Source of the DNA: Chelativorans sp. J32
GTDB taxonomy: Bacteria > Pseudomonadota > Alphaproteobacteria > Rhizobiales > Rhizobiaceae
DNA: 64,000 nucleotides
NCBI RefSeq assembly: GCF_000518985.1
Contig: NZ_JAEQ01000011.1
Coordinates: forward strand, 1 to 64,000
Direction of reading: 5' to 3'
Made by a program: the position numbers and the translations under genes. The notes below the pieces were generated by a model. The model was not told where the DNA came from, did not search any database, and saw nothing but the letters and a program-made list of their open reading frames with translations. Of this stretch, positions 1 through 8,793 are shown one piece after another (the first letter of the stretch is position 1; each line of letters starts with the position of its first letter).

Positions 1-10
1 TTGTGATTCA

Positions 11-40
11 AGATGCTGGCTGGAGTGGAGGCCAGCATCT
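11..40. repeat. 10-bp inverted repeat at the left edge, beside the IS630 remnant
   Basis: AGATGCTGGC at 11-20 is followed by a 10-base spacer and its exact complement GCCAGCATCT at 31-40. It lies immediately before the first transposase start codon. It may belong to the insertion sequence end, to a transcription-blocking hairpin in front of the transposase, or to an older terminator. The left end of the element may lie outside the window, so terminal repeats could not be matched. Confidence 0.55.
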
Positions 41-41
41 G

Positions 42-959
42 ATGACAGCACCTCTATCCAATGATCTTCGAGCACGTGTGGTCGGTGCGATCGAGGCCGG
101 CGAGAGCTGCCGGTCGGCTGCCAGCCGCTTCGGGGTTGCCGTTTCCTCGGCAGTGAAGTGGCACCAGCGCTACCGGGACAACCGGCTCGGTGGCGCCGGC
201 CAAGATGGGTGGCCATCGCAAGCGCGTTCTGGAGCTGCACCGGGCGTTCATCGTCGAACGCATCAACCAGACATCGCATCTGACATTGCATGGCCTGAAG
301 GATGAACAGGCGGCGCGCGGCGTGAAGGTGTCGTACGACACGGAAGTTCCTGCGCCGCGAGGGGCTTCGGTTCAAAAAAACGCTGTTCGCCCTTGAGCAG
401 GCCCGCCGTTATCGCCCACAGGCGGCGGCGCTGGCGGTCCTTTCAGGTGGATCTCGATCCACGGCGGCTGGTGTTCATCGACGAGACGTGGATCAAGACC
501 AACATGGCGCCGCTGCGGGGCTGGGGGCCAAAGGGCAAACGCCTGCGCGGCTACGCACGGCCACTGGCGCACGTTGACCTTCCTCGGCGCGCTGCGCTGC
601 GACCGGCTGACGGCACCTTGCGTGTTCGACGGGCCGATCAATGGCCAGTGCTTCCGCGCCTATGTCGAGGCAGCAGCTCGTACCGGTACTCGAACCCGGC
701 GACATCGTCGTCATGGACAAATCTCGCCTCCCACAAGGCCGCTGCCATTCGCCAGATGATCCGCGCCGCCAATGCCAGGCTCTGGTATCCGCCGCCTTAC
801 TCGCCCGACCTCAATCCCATCGAGCAGGCCTTGGCCAAGATCAAGCACTGGATGCGCCAGGCCCAGAGGCGAACCATCGAGGACACCTGGCGACACATCG
901 GCCATCTCGTCTCCTCGATCCAGCCAACCGAATGCAGAAACTACTTCAATGCCGGATAG
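42..959 (+). pseudogene. IS630-family transposase, degraded by multiple frameshifts
   Basis: This is a remnant of an IS630-type DDE transposase. The N-terminal helix-turn-helix part (starting MTAPLSNDLRARVV) is in one frame. The reading then moves through about six frameshifts, near 178, 342, 430, 570, 670 and 720. All three catalytic blocks are still recognisable: FIDETW near 480, VVMDK near 710 in one frame continuing as NLASHK in another, and DLNPIEQALAKIK near 815-845. The total length fits a complete roughly 310-residue IS630 transposase, so it is nearly full length but cannot make a working protein. It ends 35 bp beyond the 3' end of parB, which itself looks intact. Programmed frameshifting cannot explain so many frame changes. 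Confidence 0.85.
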
Positions 960-994
960 GCTTCCGTCAAAACCTGAAAGGCTCGAGACAGATA

Positions 995-1861
995 TCAGCG
1001 CTGCAGAAGACGGCAGAGCTCGTCCAGTTGCTCAAGCGAGCGATAGGAAATGCGCATCTCACCGCCCTTTTCCTTGTGATTGATCGACACCTTCAATCCC
1101 GTGTGATCGCTGAGGAGTTTCTCGAGAGAAAGCGTATCGGCGTCCTTCTCCCTCCGCTCCTTTGCCCTCGCCACCTCTGCTTCCGGTGCACTTGCCAGCG
1201 CTTCCGCCTGACGGACGGAGAGCCCCTCTTCAATGATGAGTTTGGCAAGGCCCGCGGGGTCCGCTGCCGTCACCAAGGTGCGTGCATGGCCCGCCGTTAA
1301 CGAGCCGTCGACGATCAGATCCAAAACCGCATCCGGCAGCTTGAGGAGCCGCAAGGTATTCGCGACATGACTGCGGCTCTTGCCGATCACCTGTGCGAGA
1401 TCCGCCTGGGTGTAATTGTGCTCATCCATGAGCTGTTGATAGCCGCGCGCTTCTTCCACCGGATTCAGATCCGCACGCTGCACGTTTTCAATAATTGCAA
1501 GTTCGAGTGCTGCCTTATCATCCACCTCGCGGATGATAACAGGGATGTCGGTGAGCCCCGCCTTTTGTGCCGCGCGCCAGCGGCGTTCCCCCGCTATGAT
1601 TTCATAGCGCCCCTGGGCCGCAGCCGGTCTGACCACCACCGGCTGCACGATCCCATGTTCCCGGATCGAATGGGCCAATTCGGCCAGATCCCCTTCCGCA
1701 AAATTGCGTCGGGGATTGCGTGGATTGGGCGAAACGAATTCGATCGGAATCATACGATCCGCACGAACAGCCTCCTGCTCGCGAACCACAGGCTTATCGA
1801 TTTCCCCAATGAGAGCTGCGAGGCCACGGCCGAGGCGCTTGCGCGAGAGATCTTCAGTCAT
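995..1861 (-). CDS. parB: Chromosome-partitioning protein ParB
   Basis: This is the CTP-dependent DNA clamp that loads at parS sites and, with the ATPase ParA, segregates newly replicated origins. The N-terminus has the ParA-interacting segment with LGRGLAALIG. The CTP-binding core shows the classical AGERRWRAAQ box. It is followed by a central helix-turn-helix (YTQADLAQVIGKSRSHVAN) and a C-terminal dimerisation tail. The protein is 288 residues, normal for chromosomal ParB. ATG at 1861 was chosen over an in-frame TTG 12 bp upstream because it matches the usual family N-terminus. The gene lies 28 bp downstream of parA in the same operon. Its target sites are seen at 3298 and 5281-5366. Confidence 0.96.
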   Translation of the reverse strand: MTEDLSRKRLGRGLAALIGEIDKPVVREQEAVRADRMIPIEFVSPNPRNPRRNFAEGDLAELAHSIREHGIVQPVVVRPAAAQGRYEIIAGERRWRAAQKAGLTDIPVIIREVDDKAALELAIIENVQRADLNPVEEARGYQQLMDEHNYTQADLAQVIGKSRSHVANTLRLLKLPDAVLDLIVDGSLTAGHARTLVTAADPAGLAKLIIEEGLSVRQAEALASAPEAEVARAKERREKDADTLSLEKLLSDHTGLKVSINHKEKGGEMRISYRSLEQLDELCRLLQR

Positions 1862-1889
1862 GACGGAGACCAATCCAAGAGGTTCAGGG

Positions 1890-2684
1890 TTAAGCAGCGC
1901 GCAAGCGCCGCTCTCTGCGAATCACTTCCGACGCAAGTTGCAAATATGCCTGGCTACCGGAGCATTTCAGATCGTAAAGGATCGCGGGCTTTCCATAAGA
2001 CGGCGCTTCTGACACCCGAACATTCCGCGGTATTACCGTCTCGTAAACCGTCTCGCCCATATGTGCGCGCACGTCCTCAACCACCTGGTTTGCGAGATTG
2101 TTGCGGCGGTCGAACATAGTAAGAACGATTCCCTGTATGGTTAAGGCAGGGTTAATCGTGCCGCGGATCTGCTCTACCGTCTCAAGGAGCTGGCTCAACC
2201 CTTCCAGCGCAAAGAACTCGCATTGCAGGGGTACCAGGACCGAATCCGCAGCGGCCATCGCATTGAGCGTAAGAAGGTTCAACGAGGGAGGACAATCGAT
2301 CAGAACATAGGAGAAGCCTTTGGCCGAGGGCGCCTCGCGCAACGCCCGGCGCAGCTTCAGCACGCGGTCAGAGGCATTGGAGATCTCCATCTCAATTCCG
2401 AGAAGATCCAGCGTAGAAGGCACAATAGCCAAGCCCGGGACAGCCGTGTCCATGGCTGCGCTGTCGATATCCGTAGCGCCCGTCAGCACATCGTAGGAAG
2501 AAAGATGCCTTATCCGGCGCTCAACACCTAAGCCCGTACTCGCATTGCCCTGCGGGTCCAGATCCACGATCAGCACACGCTCGCCGATTGCAGCCAGCGC
2601 CGTCGCGAGATTAATAGCCGTAGTCGTCTTTCCGACACCGCCCTTTTGGTTTGCGACGGTGATGATACGTGAAGGCTTGCTCAT
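1890..2684 (-). CDS. parA: Chromosome-partitioning ATPase ParA
   Basis: This ParA/Soj-type deviant Walker ATPase forms ATP-dependent dimers on the nucleoid and drags ParB-parS complexes toward the cell pole. Near the N-terminus it has the deviant Walker A motif KGGVGKTTT with its signature lysine. Switch I/Walker A' (VDLDPQGNAS) and Walker B (LIDCPPSLN) follow. The length is 264 residues, typical of chromosomal rather than plasmid ParA because there is no N-terminal helix-turn-helix extension. ATG at 2684 has AGGGG 6-9 bp upstream and gives the standard MSKPSRIITVANQKGG start. It sits between rsmG and parB, the usual gene order beside an alphaproteobacterial origin. Confidence 0.96.
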   Translation of the reverse strand: MSKPSRIITVANQKGGVGKTTTAINLATALAAIGERVLIVDLDPQGNASTGLGVERRIRHLSSYDVLTGATDIDSAAMDTAVPGLAIVPSTLDLLGIEMEISNASDRVLKLRRALREAPSAKGFSYVLIDCPPSLNLLTLNAMAAADSVLVPLQCEFFALEGLSQLLETVEQIRGTINPALTIQGIVLTMFDRRNNLANQVVEDVRAHMGETVYETVIPRNVRVSEAPSYGKPAILYDLKCSGSQAYLQLASEVIRRERRLRAA

Positions 2685-2724
2685 TAGGCCCCTGCCAACC
2701 AAAGACACCAAGAACCAGCAGTCG

Positions 2725-3357
2725 TTAGAGGCGGCGCAAATTGCTTATTTCCAGAATCACGCCGTCGCCCCCGACCTTGTCTCGGTGTTCTAACAGATCG
2801 AATCGCCAGACGTCACCGCTTTCTTCCACTTCCCGCCGGTAATCCCGACCTTTATGCAACAGTGCGCGCGCACCGCTTTGCATCCACGGCTCTATCAGGC
2901 GAAGAAGGGTGGAAAGAGACGCCAAAGCGCGTGCTGTTATTACTTCCGGAGGCCGGATTTCGGCATAGCAGTCTTCGATTCGTCGCGAATAAACCGCCGC
3001 CGGCGCCTGCAAGCTTGCGAGGGTGGTCTTCAGAAAAGCTGCCTTCTTATGGCTGCTTTCGACAAGATCCACGTGAGCGCCATTCCGCTCCTTCATCAAG
3101 ATGGCAATGATGGCACCCGGAAAGCCGCCGCCTGAGCCGAGGTCGAGCCATTGCCTGGCCTCGGGAGCCAGCCCTACGAGCTGTGCACTATCGAGAATAT
3201 GCCGCTGCCAAAGATAAGGAAGAGTGGACGGCGCGGCCAGATTTATACGTGCAGACCACTTCCTGAATGCAGCCTCAAACCGCTCGATATCCTCGAATGT
3301 TTCACGTGAAACGGCTCCTGCCACTGCTTGGATCGCGGAGTACCGATCCGCCGTCAT
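2725..3357 (-). CDS. rsmG: 16S rRNA (guanine-N7) methyltransferase RsmG (GidB)
   Basis: This SAM-dependent methyltransferase modifies G527 (E. coli numbering) of 16S rRNA. The 210-residue protein carries the SAM-binding glycine loop [16 protein letters not shown] and the later segment [12 protein letters not shown], both typical of GidB. Its ATG overlaps the mnmG stop codon (ATGA), so the two are translationally coupled. The N-terminal residues VSRETF are encoded by a parS site at 3298-3313, so this coding sequence also serves as a ParB loading site. Confidence 0.95.
   Translation of the reverse strand: MTADRYSAIQAVAGAVSRETFEDIERFEAAFRKWSARINLAAPSTLPYLWQRHILDSAQLVGLAPEARQWLDLGSGGGFPGAIIAILMKERNGAHVDLVESSHKKAAFLKTTLASLQAPAAVYSRRIEDCYAEIRPPEVITARALASLSTLLRLIEPWMQSGARALLHKGRDYRREVEESGDVWRFDLLEHRDKVGGDGVILEISNLRRL
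3298..3313. promoter_or_regulatory. parS site inside rsmG
   Basis: TGTTTCACGTGAAACG matches the near-universal bacterial parS 16-mer TGTTTCACGTGAAACA at 15 of 16 positions. It is a ParB/Spo0J binding and loading site. It lies within the first codons of rsmG, about 8.5 kb from the proposed origin and 1.4 kb from parB. Confidence 0.92.
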
Positions 3358-5222
3358 GCGGCACCCCGCATTTGCTCATCCCGACGTAGAGCGACCAGGA
3401 TAAGGGCCAATGCTGCCGGCGTCATTCCGTCAATGCGCTTCGCCTCAGCCAAAGTCCGAGGCTGGCGCCGACGAAGCTTGTCCTTCAACTCATTCGAGAT
3501 GCCGGCGATCGAGGCGTAATCTATATCCTCGGGAATGGCCTTACTTTCATCGCGGCGAATCCGCTCCGCATCACTCGCCTGGCGATCGAGATAGACAGCA
3601 TAACGCGCTTCAGTTTCTAATCGCTCAGCCACCTTCGCGCTGATTGCATTCAGCTCGGGCCAAATAGAAGCCAGTCGCTCCACGGTCACATCCCGGTAGG
3701 CGAGAAGATTATAAGCAGAGCGCCGAATACCGTCGCGATTGAGCTGAATTCCATGCCGATCGGCTTCGTTCGGTGTTATGGCGCGCGTAAGCGCAAGTGC
3801 GCGGGCATCAGCAAGCTCTTGCTCAGACCGCAGAAAACAGTCTCGCCGTTCTCTTGACGCCACCCCCCACTTCATAGCTAGCGGCGTCAATCTCTCGTCA
3901 GCATTGTCTGCACGAAGGGAAAGCCGGAATTCCGCTCGAGACGTGAACATGCGATAGGGTTCGGTGACGCCCCTCGAAACGAGATCATCGATCATGACGC
4001 CAATATAGGCCTCGGTGCGACTCAGAGTGACCACACTCGTGCCCGACGCGGCACGGGCGGCGTTAATTCCAGCGATAACGCCTTGCGCTGCCGCTTCCTC
4101 GTAGCCCGTTGTGCCATTGATTTGGCCGGCAAGAAAAAGGCCTCGCACCCGGCGAGTCTCAAGCGAAGGTTCCAGTTCGCGGGGGTCAACATGGTCATAC
4201 TCAATTGCGTAACCAGGCTGCAGAACCCGCGCGTTGGCCAGCCCCGGAATCGTCTTCAGGAAAGCATACTGCACTTCTTCCGGGAGCGAGGTAGAAACGC
4301 CATTGGGATAGACCGTGTCGTCATCCAAACCCTCTGGTTCCAAGAAAATCTGATGGCCGTCCCTTTCACCGAACTTGACGATCTTGTCTTCAATCGAGGG
4401 GCAATAACGCGGACCTATCCCCTCGATCTGCCCTGAGTATAGGGCGGACTTGCCGAGATTCTCCTGGATCACCCGATGGGTCTCAGGAGTGGTTCGCGTG
4501 ATTCCGCATGCGATCTGTGGATTCCCAATCTTATCGGTCAGAAGAGAAAACGGCACGGGATCTGGATCCGCCTCCTGGACCGCTAGGCCTTGCCAATCGA
4601 TCGTGCGCCCGTCAAGCCGTGGAGGGGTGCCTGTCTTCAGTCGTCCCAACTTGAAACCAGCCACTTCCATGGACGCCGACAGCCTGCGCGCAGCCGGCTC
4701 ATTCACGCGACCCGCGGGAATCTTCCGGTCGCCGATATGTATTAGGCCCCGAAGAAAAGTCCCGGTGGTGAGCACGACAGCGCCGCAATCGAGACGCCGC
4801 TCTCCGGAGAGGATGACATGGGTAATCCTACCGTCTTGGATACCAAGTTCATGCGCTTCAGCCTCGATGACCTCAAGATTCTCCTGTTCAGCGATAGCTT
4901 TTTGCATTGCCTGTCGATAGAGCTTGCGATCGGCCTGTGTGCGAGGTCCACGAACCGCGGGTCCCTTGCGCCTGTTAAGAAGCCGAAACTGAATCCCTGC
5001 CGCGTCAGCAATCCGCCCCATGAGGCCATCAAGGGCATCCACTTCTCGAACCAGCTGCCCCTTGCCGATCCCCCCGATAGCGGGATTGCAGGACATGACT
5101 CCGATCGTGTCACGGCGCAGCGTTACGAGAGCTGTTCGCGCTCCCGCGCGCGCCGAGGCAGCGGCCGCCTCGCAACCCGCGTGGCCTCCTCCTATGACAA
5201 CAACGTCGTAGATTTCGCTCAT
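3354..5222 (-). CDS. mnmG: tRNA uridine-5-carboxymethylaminomethyl synthesis enzyme MnmG (GidA)
   Basis: This FAD-dependent enzyme, in complex with MnmE, installs the cmnm5 group on wobble U34 of several tRNAs. The 622-residue protein starts with the FAD-binding loop [14 protein letters not shown]. It carries the two GidA signatures around [13 protein letters not shown] and [17 protein letters not shown], and has the helical C-terminal domain that contacts MnmE and tRNA. The ATG at 5222 has ACGGGA about 7 bp upstream. It is transcribed in the same direction as mnmE, with the parS cluster filling the gap between them. Confidence 0.97.
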   Translation of the reverse strand: MSEIYDVVVIGGGHAGCEAAAASARAGARTALVTLRRDTIGVMSCNPAIGGIGKGQLVREVDALDGLMGRIADAAGIQFRLLNRRKGPAVRGPRTQADRKLYRQAMQKAIAEQENLEVIEAEAHELGIQDGRITHVILSGERRLDCGAVVLTTGTFLRGLIHIGDRKIPAGRVNEPAARRLSASMEVAGFKLGRLKTGTPPRLDGRTIDWQGLAVQEADPDPVPFSLLTDKIGNPQIACGITRTTPETHRVIQENLGKSALYSGQIEGIGPRYCPSIEDKIVKFGERDGHQIFLEPEGLDDDTVYPNGVSTSLPEEVQYAFLKTIPGLANARVLQPGYAIEYDHVDPRELEPSLETRRVRGLFLAGQINGTTGYEEAAAQGVIAGINAARAASGTSVVTLSRTEAYIGVMIDDLVSRGVTEPYRMFTSRAEFRLSLRADNADERLTPLAMKWGVASRERRDCFLRSEQELADARALALTRAITPNEADRHGIQLNRDGIRRSAYNLLAYRDVTVERLASIWPELNAISAKVAERLETEARYAVYLDRQASDAERIRRDESKAIPEDIDYASIAGISNELKDKLRRRQPRTLAEAKRIDGMTPAALALILVALRRDEQMRGAA

Positions 5223-5280
5223 CTGTATTCCCGTTGGTGATAACTCCAGATGCGCGCACCAGCACCGGCAGTCAAGTCAC

Positions 5281-5296
5281 TGTTTCACGTGAAACC
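5281..5296. promoter_or_regulatory. parS site 1 of the mnmG-mnmE cluster
   Basis: TGTTTCACGTGAAACC matches the parS consensus at 15 of 16 positions. It is the rightmost cluster member relative to mnmG transcription and lies 58 bp upstream of the mnmG start codon, so ParB bound here could also influence mnmG expression. Confidence 0.92.
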
Positions 5297-5309
5297 GACT
5301 CGCCCGGAG

Positions 5310-5325
5310 TGTTTCACGTGAATCA
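5310..5325. promoter_or_regulatory. parS site 2 of the cluster
   Basis: TGTTTCACGTGAATCA differs from the parS consensus at one position (A to T at position 14). The CACGTG core is intact. It is directly abutted by the weaker site at 5326. Confidence 0.88.
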
Positions 5326-5341
5326 TGTTTCACGTGGGTCT
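5326..5341. promoter_or_regulatory. Partial parS-like site (half site)
   Basis: TGTTTCACGTGGGTCT keeps the left arm and CACGTG core of parS but has lost most of the right arm, giving 12 of 16 matches. It abuts site 2 without a gap. It is probably a degenerated repeat unit or a low-affinity site. Confidence 0.6.
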
Positions 5342-5350
5342 TCCTGCGGG

Positions 5351-5366
5351 TGTTTCACGTGAATCA
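5351..5366. promoter_or_regulatory. parS site 4 of the cluster, overlapping the mnmE stop codon
   Basis: TGTTTCACGTGAATCA is identical to the copy at 5310-5325 and matches parS at 15 of 16 positions. Its last three bases are the complement of the mnmE stop codon, so the site overlaps the end of that gene. Confidence 0.88.
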
Positions 5367-6680
5367 TTTGCCGATGCAGAACGTGGAGAAAATCGTATCG
5401 AGCAGGTCTTCGACATCGATCTCACCTGTAATACGTCCTAAAGCATCTGACGCAGCCCGCAGGCTTTCCGCGCTCAACTCCAGCCCTTGCTCCTCCGCTT
5501 GGACTGCTGCTTGCAGCTGGTAAACAGCCTCGTTAAGGAGAGCAACGTGCCGGGCGCGGAAAGGCAGGACGTCGCTTGCGCGATCTAGGTATCCTGCTGA
5601 TGCGCGCTGAATGAGCTCAAGAAGCTCGTCCAAACCTTGCCCTGTCTTGGCAGAGATGAGGCAATCATAATTTAGAGTCTTCGTCCCCGAAGCGAGGTCC
5701 GCTTTGTTCCCCAGCCGGAGGATCGGCCTTTCCGGAAGTCCTTGAACCGGCGAGGGATTGGTTACGTCTTCCAGGAGAAGAATAAGATCTGCTTCCCGGG
5801 CTCGTGCGATCGAACGCTCAATTCCCAATGCCTCCACTCTCCCGCCTGCTTCCCGAATGCCGGCGGTGTCCGCAAGAACGATCTTCATTCCAGCGATATC
5901 GAGGCTCACCTCAAGAATATCCCGGGTCGTTCCGGGCTCATCCGTGACGATCGCGACGTCGCGCTTGGCGAGAGCATTGAGCAGGCTCGATTTCCCTGCA
6001 TTGGGTGCTCCCAGGATGACGACCTGGAAACCGTCCCGGATGATCTCCGCGCTCTTATAGCTCGAAGCGTGATCGCTGATCTCCCTGCTTAAGTTGCTGA
6101 TGTCTTGCCACACGGCCTCTGCAACTGAACCGGGCACGTCTGATTCATCGGCAAAATCGAGTTCAGCTTCGATCATCGCTCGGGCATGGATTAGTCGCCG
6201 TCTCCAGCTCCCATACAAACGCCTATGCGTCTCGCTGCTATTTACCAGCGCAAAGCGCCTCTGCGCTTCCGTTTCGGCAGTGATGAGATCCGAGAGTGCC
6301 TCCGCGCCGGTAAGATCCATCTTCCCGTTAAGGAAGGCCCGTTTGGTGAACTCGCCAGCGTCAGCCATGCGCAGCCTGGGAAAACCAGCGAGCTGATCCA
6401 GGACAGCCGCTACGACCGCGCGTCCGCCATGGAGGTGAAGCTCCGCGCAATCCTCGCCCGTAAAACTCGCTGGGCCAGGAAAGAAAAGGCAGAGGCCGCG
6501 ATCCAGAACCGCGCCATCCTGACCCTTGATATTGGACAGGACCGCATGCCGCGCCTTGGGCACACCACTCGTCATTTGCTGCAGGACTTCGTGCGTAGCG
6601 GAACCAGAGATGCGAATGATGGCCACTCCAGATGGCAAGGCGCCACTCGAAAGCGCAAAGATTGTATCGCGAACTTGCAT
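5364..6680 (-). CDS. mnmE: tRNA modification GTPase MnmE (TrmE)
   Basis: This is the GTPase partner of MnmG in U34 tRNA modification. The 438-residue protein opens with DTIFALSSG, the conserved start of the formyl-THF-binding domain. It has an embedded G domain with the P-loop GAPNAGKSSLLNAL, the DEPGTTRD switch and the NKAD specificity motif. It ends with the invariant C-terminal FCIGK that carries the functional cysteine. ATG at 6680 was preferred to an in-frame TTG at 6713 because the shorter form matches the family; neither has a strong ribosome site. The start codon lies only 55 bp from the divergent DUF255 gene. Confidence 0.96.
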   Translation of the reverse strand: MQVRDTIFALSSGALPSGVAIIRISGSATHEVLQQMTSGVPKARHAVLSNIKGQDGAVLDRGLCLFFPGPASFTGEDCAELHLHGGRAVVAAVLDQLAGFPRLRMADAGEFTKRAFLNGKMDLTGAEALSDLITAETEAQRRFALVNSSETHRRLYGSWRRRLIHARAMIEAELDFADESDVPGSVAEAVWQDISNLSREISDHASSYKSAEIIRDGFQVVILGAPNAGKSSLLNALAKRDVAIVTDEPGTTRDILEVSLDIAGMKIVLADTAGIREAGGRVEALGIERSIARAREADLILLLEDVTNPSPVQGLPERPILRLGNKADLASGTKTLNYDCLISAKTGQGLDELLELIQRASAGYLDRASDVLPFRARHVALLNEAVYQLQAAVQAEEQGLELSAESLRAASDALGRITGEIDVEDLLDTIFSTFCIGK

Positions 6681-6735
6681 TTGATCAGGCACGGCAGGCG
6701 CTCTAACTTTCAATTGACGGCTGTCATATAGGGAG

Positions 6736-8775
6736 ATGGAAGTGGTCTTATCCGAAAAGAACCTGCTGGGCGAGCAGACAAGTCCCTATCTCGTACAGCA
6801 TAAGGACAATCCCGTTCACTGGCGCCCCTGGTCTCGCGCAGCGTTGGAGGAGGCCCAGTCGCTCAACCGGCCCATTCTCCTTTCCGTCGGTTATGCAGCG
6901 TGCCACTGGTGCCATGTTATGGCCCATGAGTGCTTTGAAGATCCCGAAGTGGCGGAGGTGATGAACAGGTTGTTCGTCAACATCAAGGTCGATCGGGAAG
7001 AGCGGCCGGACATCGATCAGATCTATATGGCGGCGCTCTCAGCCATGGGTGAGCAGGGCGGATGGCCCTTGACCATGTTCCTAACGCCCGACGCCAAGCC
7101 ATTTTGGGGCGGTACATATTTTCCGAAGACGCCGAGATTTGGCCGGCCGGGCTTTATCCAGGTGCTGAATGCGATCCATTCCGCCTGGGAGGACAAGCAA
7201 GAGGAACTCCAGAACAGCGCCAATGCGGTGTCCACCCATATTCATTCAAACCTCGCCCCGTCAATTACGGACAGGGGTGTAGGCGACCCGCCGCTAGGCG
7301 AGCTCGCCGCCAAAATCGCCTCCCTGATGGATCGACAGCTCGGCGGTTTGCGAGGTGCTCCGAAGTTCCCAAATGCGCCTTTTCTCGATCTGCTTTGGCT
7401 CGACTGGCTCGAAAACGGAACGGAACACCACCGCGACTCGGTACTCTTGTCTCTCCGCTACATGCTCTCCGGCGGAATCTACGACCATGTCGGCGGCGGG
7501 CTCTCACGCTATTCGACCGACGCGCAATGGTTGGTCCCTCATTTTGAAAAGATGCTCTACGATAATGCCCAACTCATTCGCCTGTGCTGTTACGCCTATG
7601 CTGAGACGGGAGACTATCTATTTCAGAGGCGAATCGAAGAGACGGTTGGTTGGCTTCTGCGAGAGATGCGCGTCGAGGGAGGCGGTTTCGCATCCAGCCT
7701 CGATGCAGACTCAGAAGGCGAAGAAGGGAAATTTTATCTTTGGTCCGACGAGAAGATCAAAGAGGTTCTGGGTGAGGATGCAGCCCGCGAATTGTTGGCC
7801 ACATACTCGCTGACAAGTCCAGAAGCATGGGAGGGCAATCCGATCCTGCATCGCCTGCTTCACCCGGATTTTCAGCCCCCTGAACAGGAACAACGGCTGC
7901 GTGAACTTCTCGATCATCTCCTGGAAGCCCGCGGAAAGCGGGTCCGCCCCGGACTTGATGATAAGGTACTGGTTGACTGGAATGGACTTACGATCGCAGC
8001 GCTTGCGATCGCTGGCCGCCAGTTCGGCCGCCCGGAATGGTTGGATGCAGCACGGGGCGCGTTTCGTTTCGTGTGCGAATCAATGGAGCGAGGGCGGCTT
8101 CCCCACAGCATCAGGGAGGGGCGACGCCTGTTCCCAGCAATCGCCAGTGATTACGCGGCCATGATCTCCGCGGCCGTCTCACTGCATGGTGCACTACAAG
8201 AGGAAAACCTTATCTCGCAGGCCATGCAATGGGTAGAAATGCTGGAACGGTACCACGCTGGCGATGCTCGCGAGGGGTACTATCTTACGGCATCGGACAA
8301 CAACGATGTGCCCATCCGCATACGCGGAGATGTTGATGATGCTGTACCTTCGGCCACCGCCCAAATCATAACCGCGCTGACGCAACTCGCGACAGTTTCC
8401 GGTGACCACAAGATCTACGAGAAAGCTGTACGCGTGGCGGAAACGGCGCTCGCCCGCACGCGCAACCAGCCCTATGGTCAGCTAGGCATTGTCACGGCCT
8501 CTGCTCTCGCGCAACGCCCCATCAAGCTTCTTCTAAACGATCCCACCCGCACTGAGTTTGTTCCGGTAGCGAATCGAATACCTGACCCCAGACGAAGCGA
8601 CATCATCCTGGGGCCGGAAAAGGCTGCCGCAGAACTTGCTTCTGAAATAGAAGTCGATCGTTCTTTTCCCGGCGCGTGGCTTTGCATCGGTCAGATCTGT
8701 CTGCCCCCAATCCGCACCGGAACAGACTTGGAGGCAGACCTAAAAGCCGCACGGAGAAGATCGGCCGGCTGGTGA
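6736..8775 (+). CDS. Thioredoxin-domain (DUF255, YyaL/SSP411-type) protein
   Basis: The 679-residue protein has an N-terminal thioredoxin-like DUF255 domain followed by a six-hairpin-glycosidase-like alpha-helical region. Diagnostic blocks are NPVHWRPWS, a CxxC-type motif in AACHWCHVMAHE, the DREERPDID segment and GGWPLTMFLTPD. The middle carries VPHFEKMLYDNAQL, also typical of the family. Human SSP411 and bacterial YyaL belong here, but the biochemical role is not established. No signal peptide is visible, so it is probably cytoplasmic. It is transcribed divergently from mnmE and converges on rho. Confidence 0.9.
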   Translation: MEVVLSEKNLLGEQTSPYLVQHKDNPVHWRPWSRAALEEAQSLNRPILLSVGYAACHWCHVMAHECFEDPEVAEVMNRLFVNIKVDREERPDIDQIYMAALSAMGEQGGWPLTMFLTPDAKPFWGGTYFPKTPRFGRPGFIQVLNAIHSAWEDKQEELQNSANAVSTHIHSNLAPSITDRGVGDPPLGELAAKIASLMDRQLGGLRGAPKFPNAPFLDLLWLDWLENGTEHHRDSVLLSLRYMLSGGIYDHVGGGLSRYSTDAQWLVPHFEKMLYDNAQLIRLCCYAYAETGDYLFQRRIEETVGWLLREMRVEGGGFASSLDADSEGEEGKFYLWSDEKIKEVLGEDAARELLATYSLTSPEAWEGNPILHRLLHPDFQPPEQEQRLRELLDHLLEARGKRVRPGLDDKVLVDWNGLTIAALAIAGRQFGRPEWLDAARGAFRFVCESMERGRLPHSIREGRRLFPAIASDYAAMISAAVSLHGALQEENLISQAMQWVEMLERYHAGDAREGYYLTASDNNDVPIRIRGDVDDAVPSATAQIITALTQLATVSGDHKIYEKAVRVAETALARTRNQPYGQLGIVTASALAQRPIKLLLNDPTRTEFVPVANRIPDPRRSDIILGPEKAAAELASEIEVDRSFPGAWLCIGQICLPPIRTGTDLEADLKAARRRSAGW

Positions 8776-8793
8776 AGGCGCAGCAGAGACCTT

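Noticed and set aside
5742-6092. Plus-strand open frames inside mnmE and other core genes
   Set aside because: High GC content produces long antisense frames; these lie wholly within well-supported genes and have no homology.
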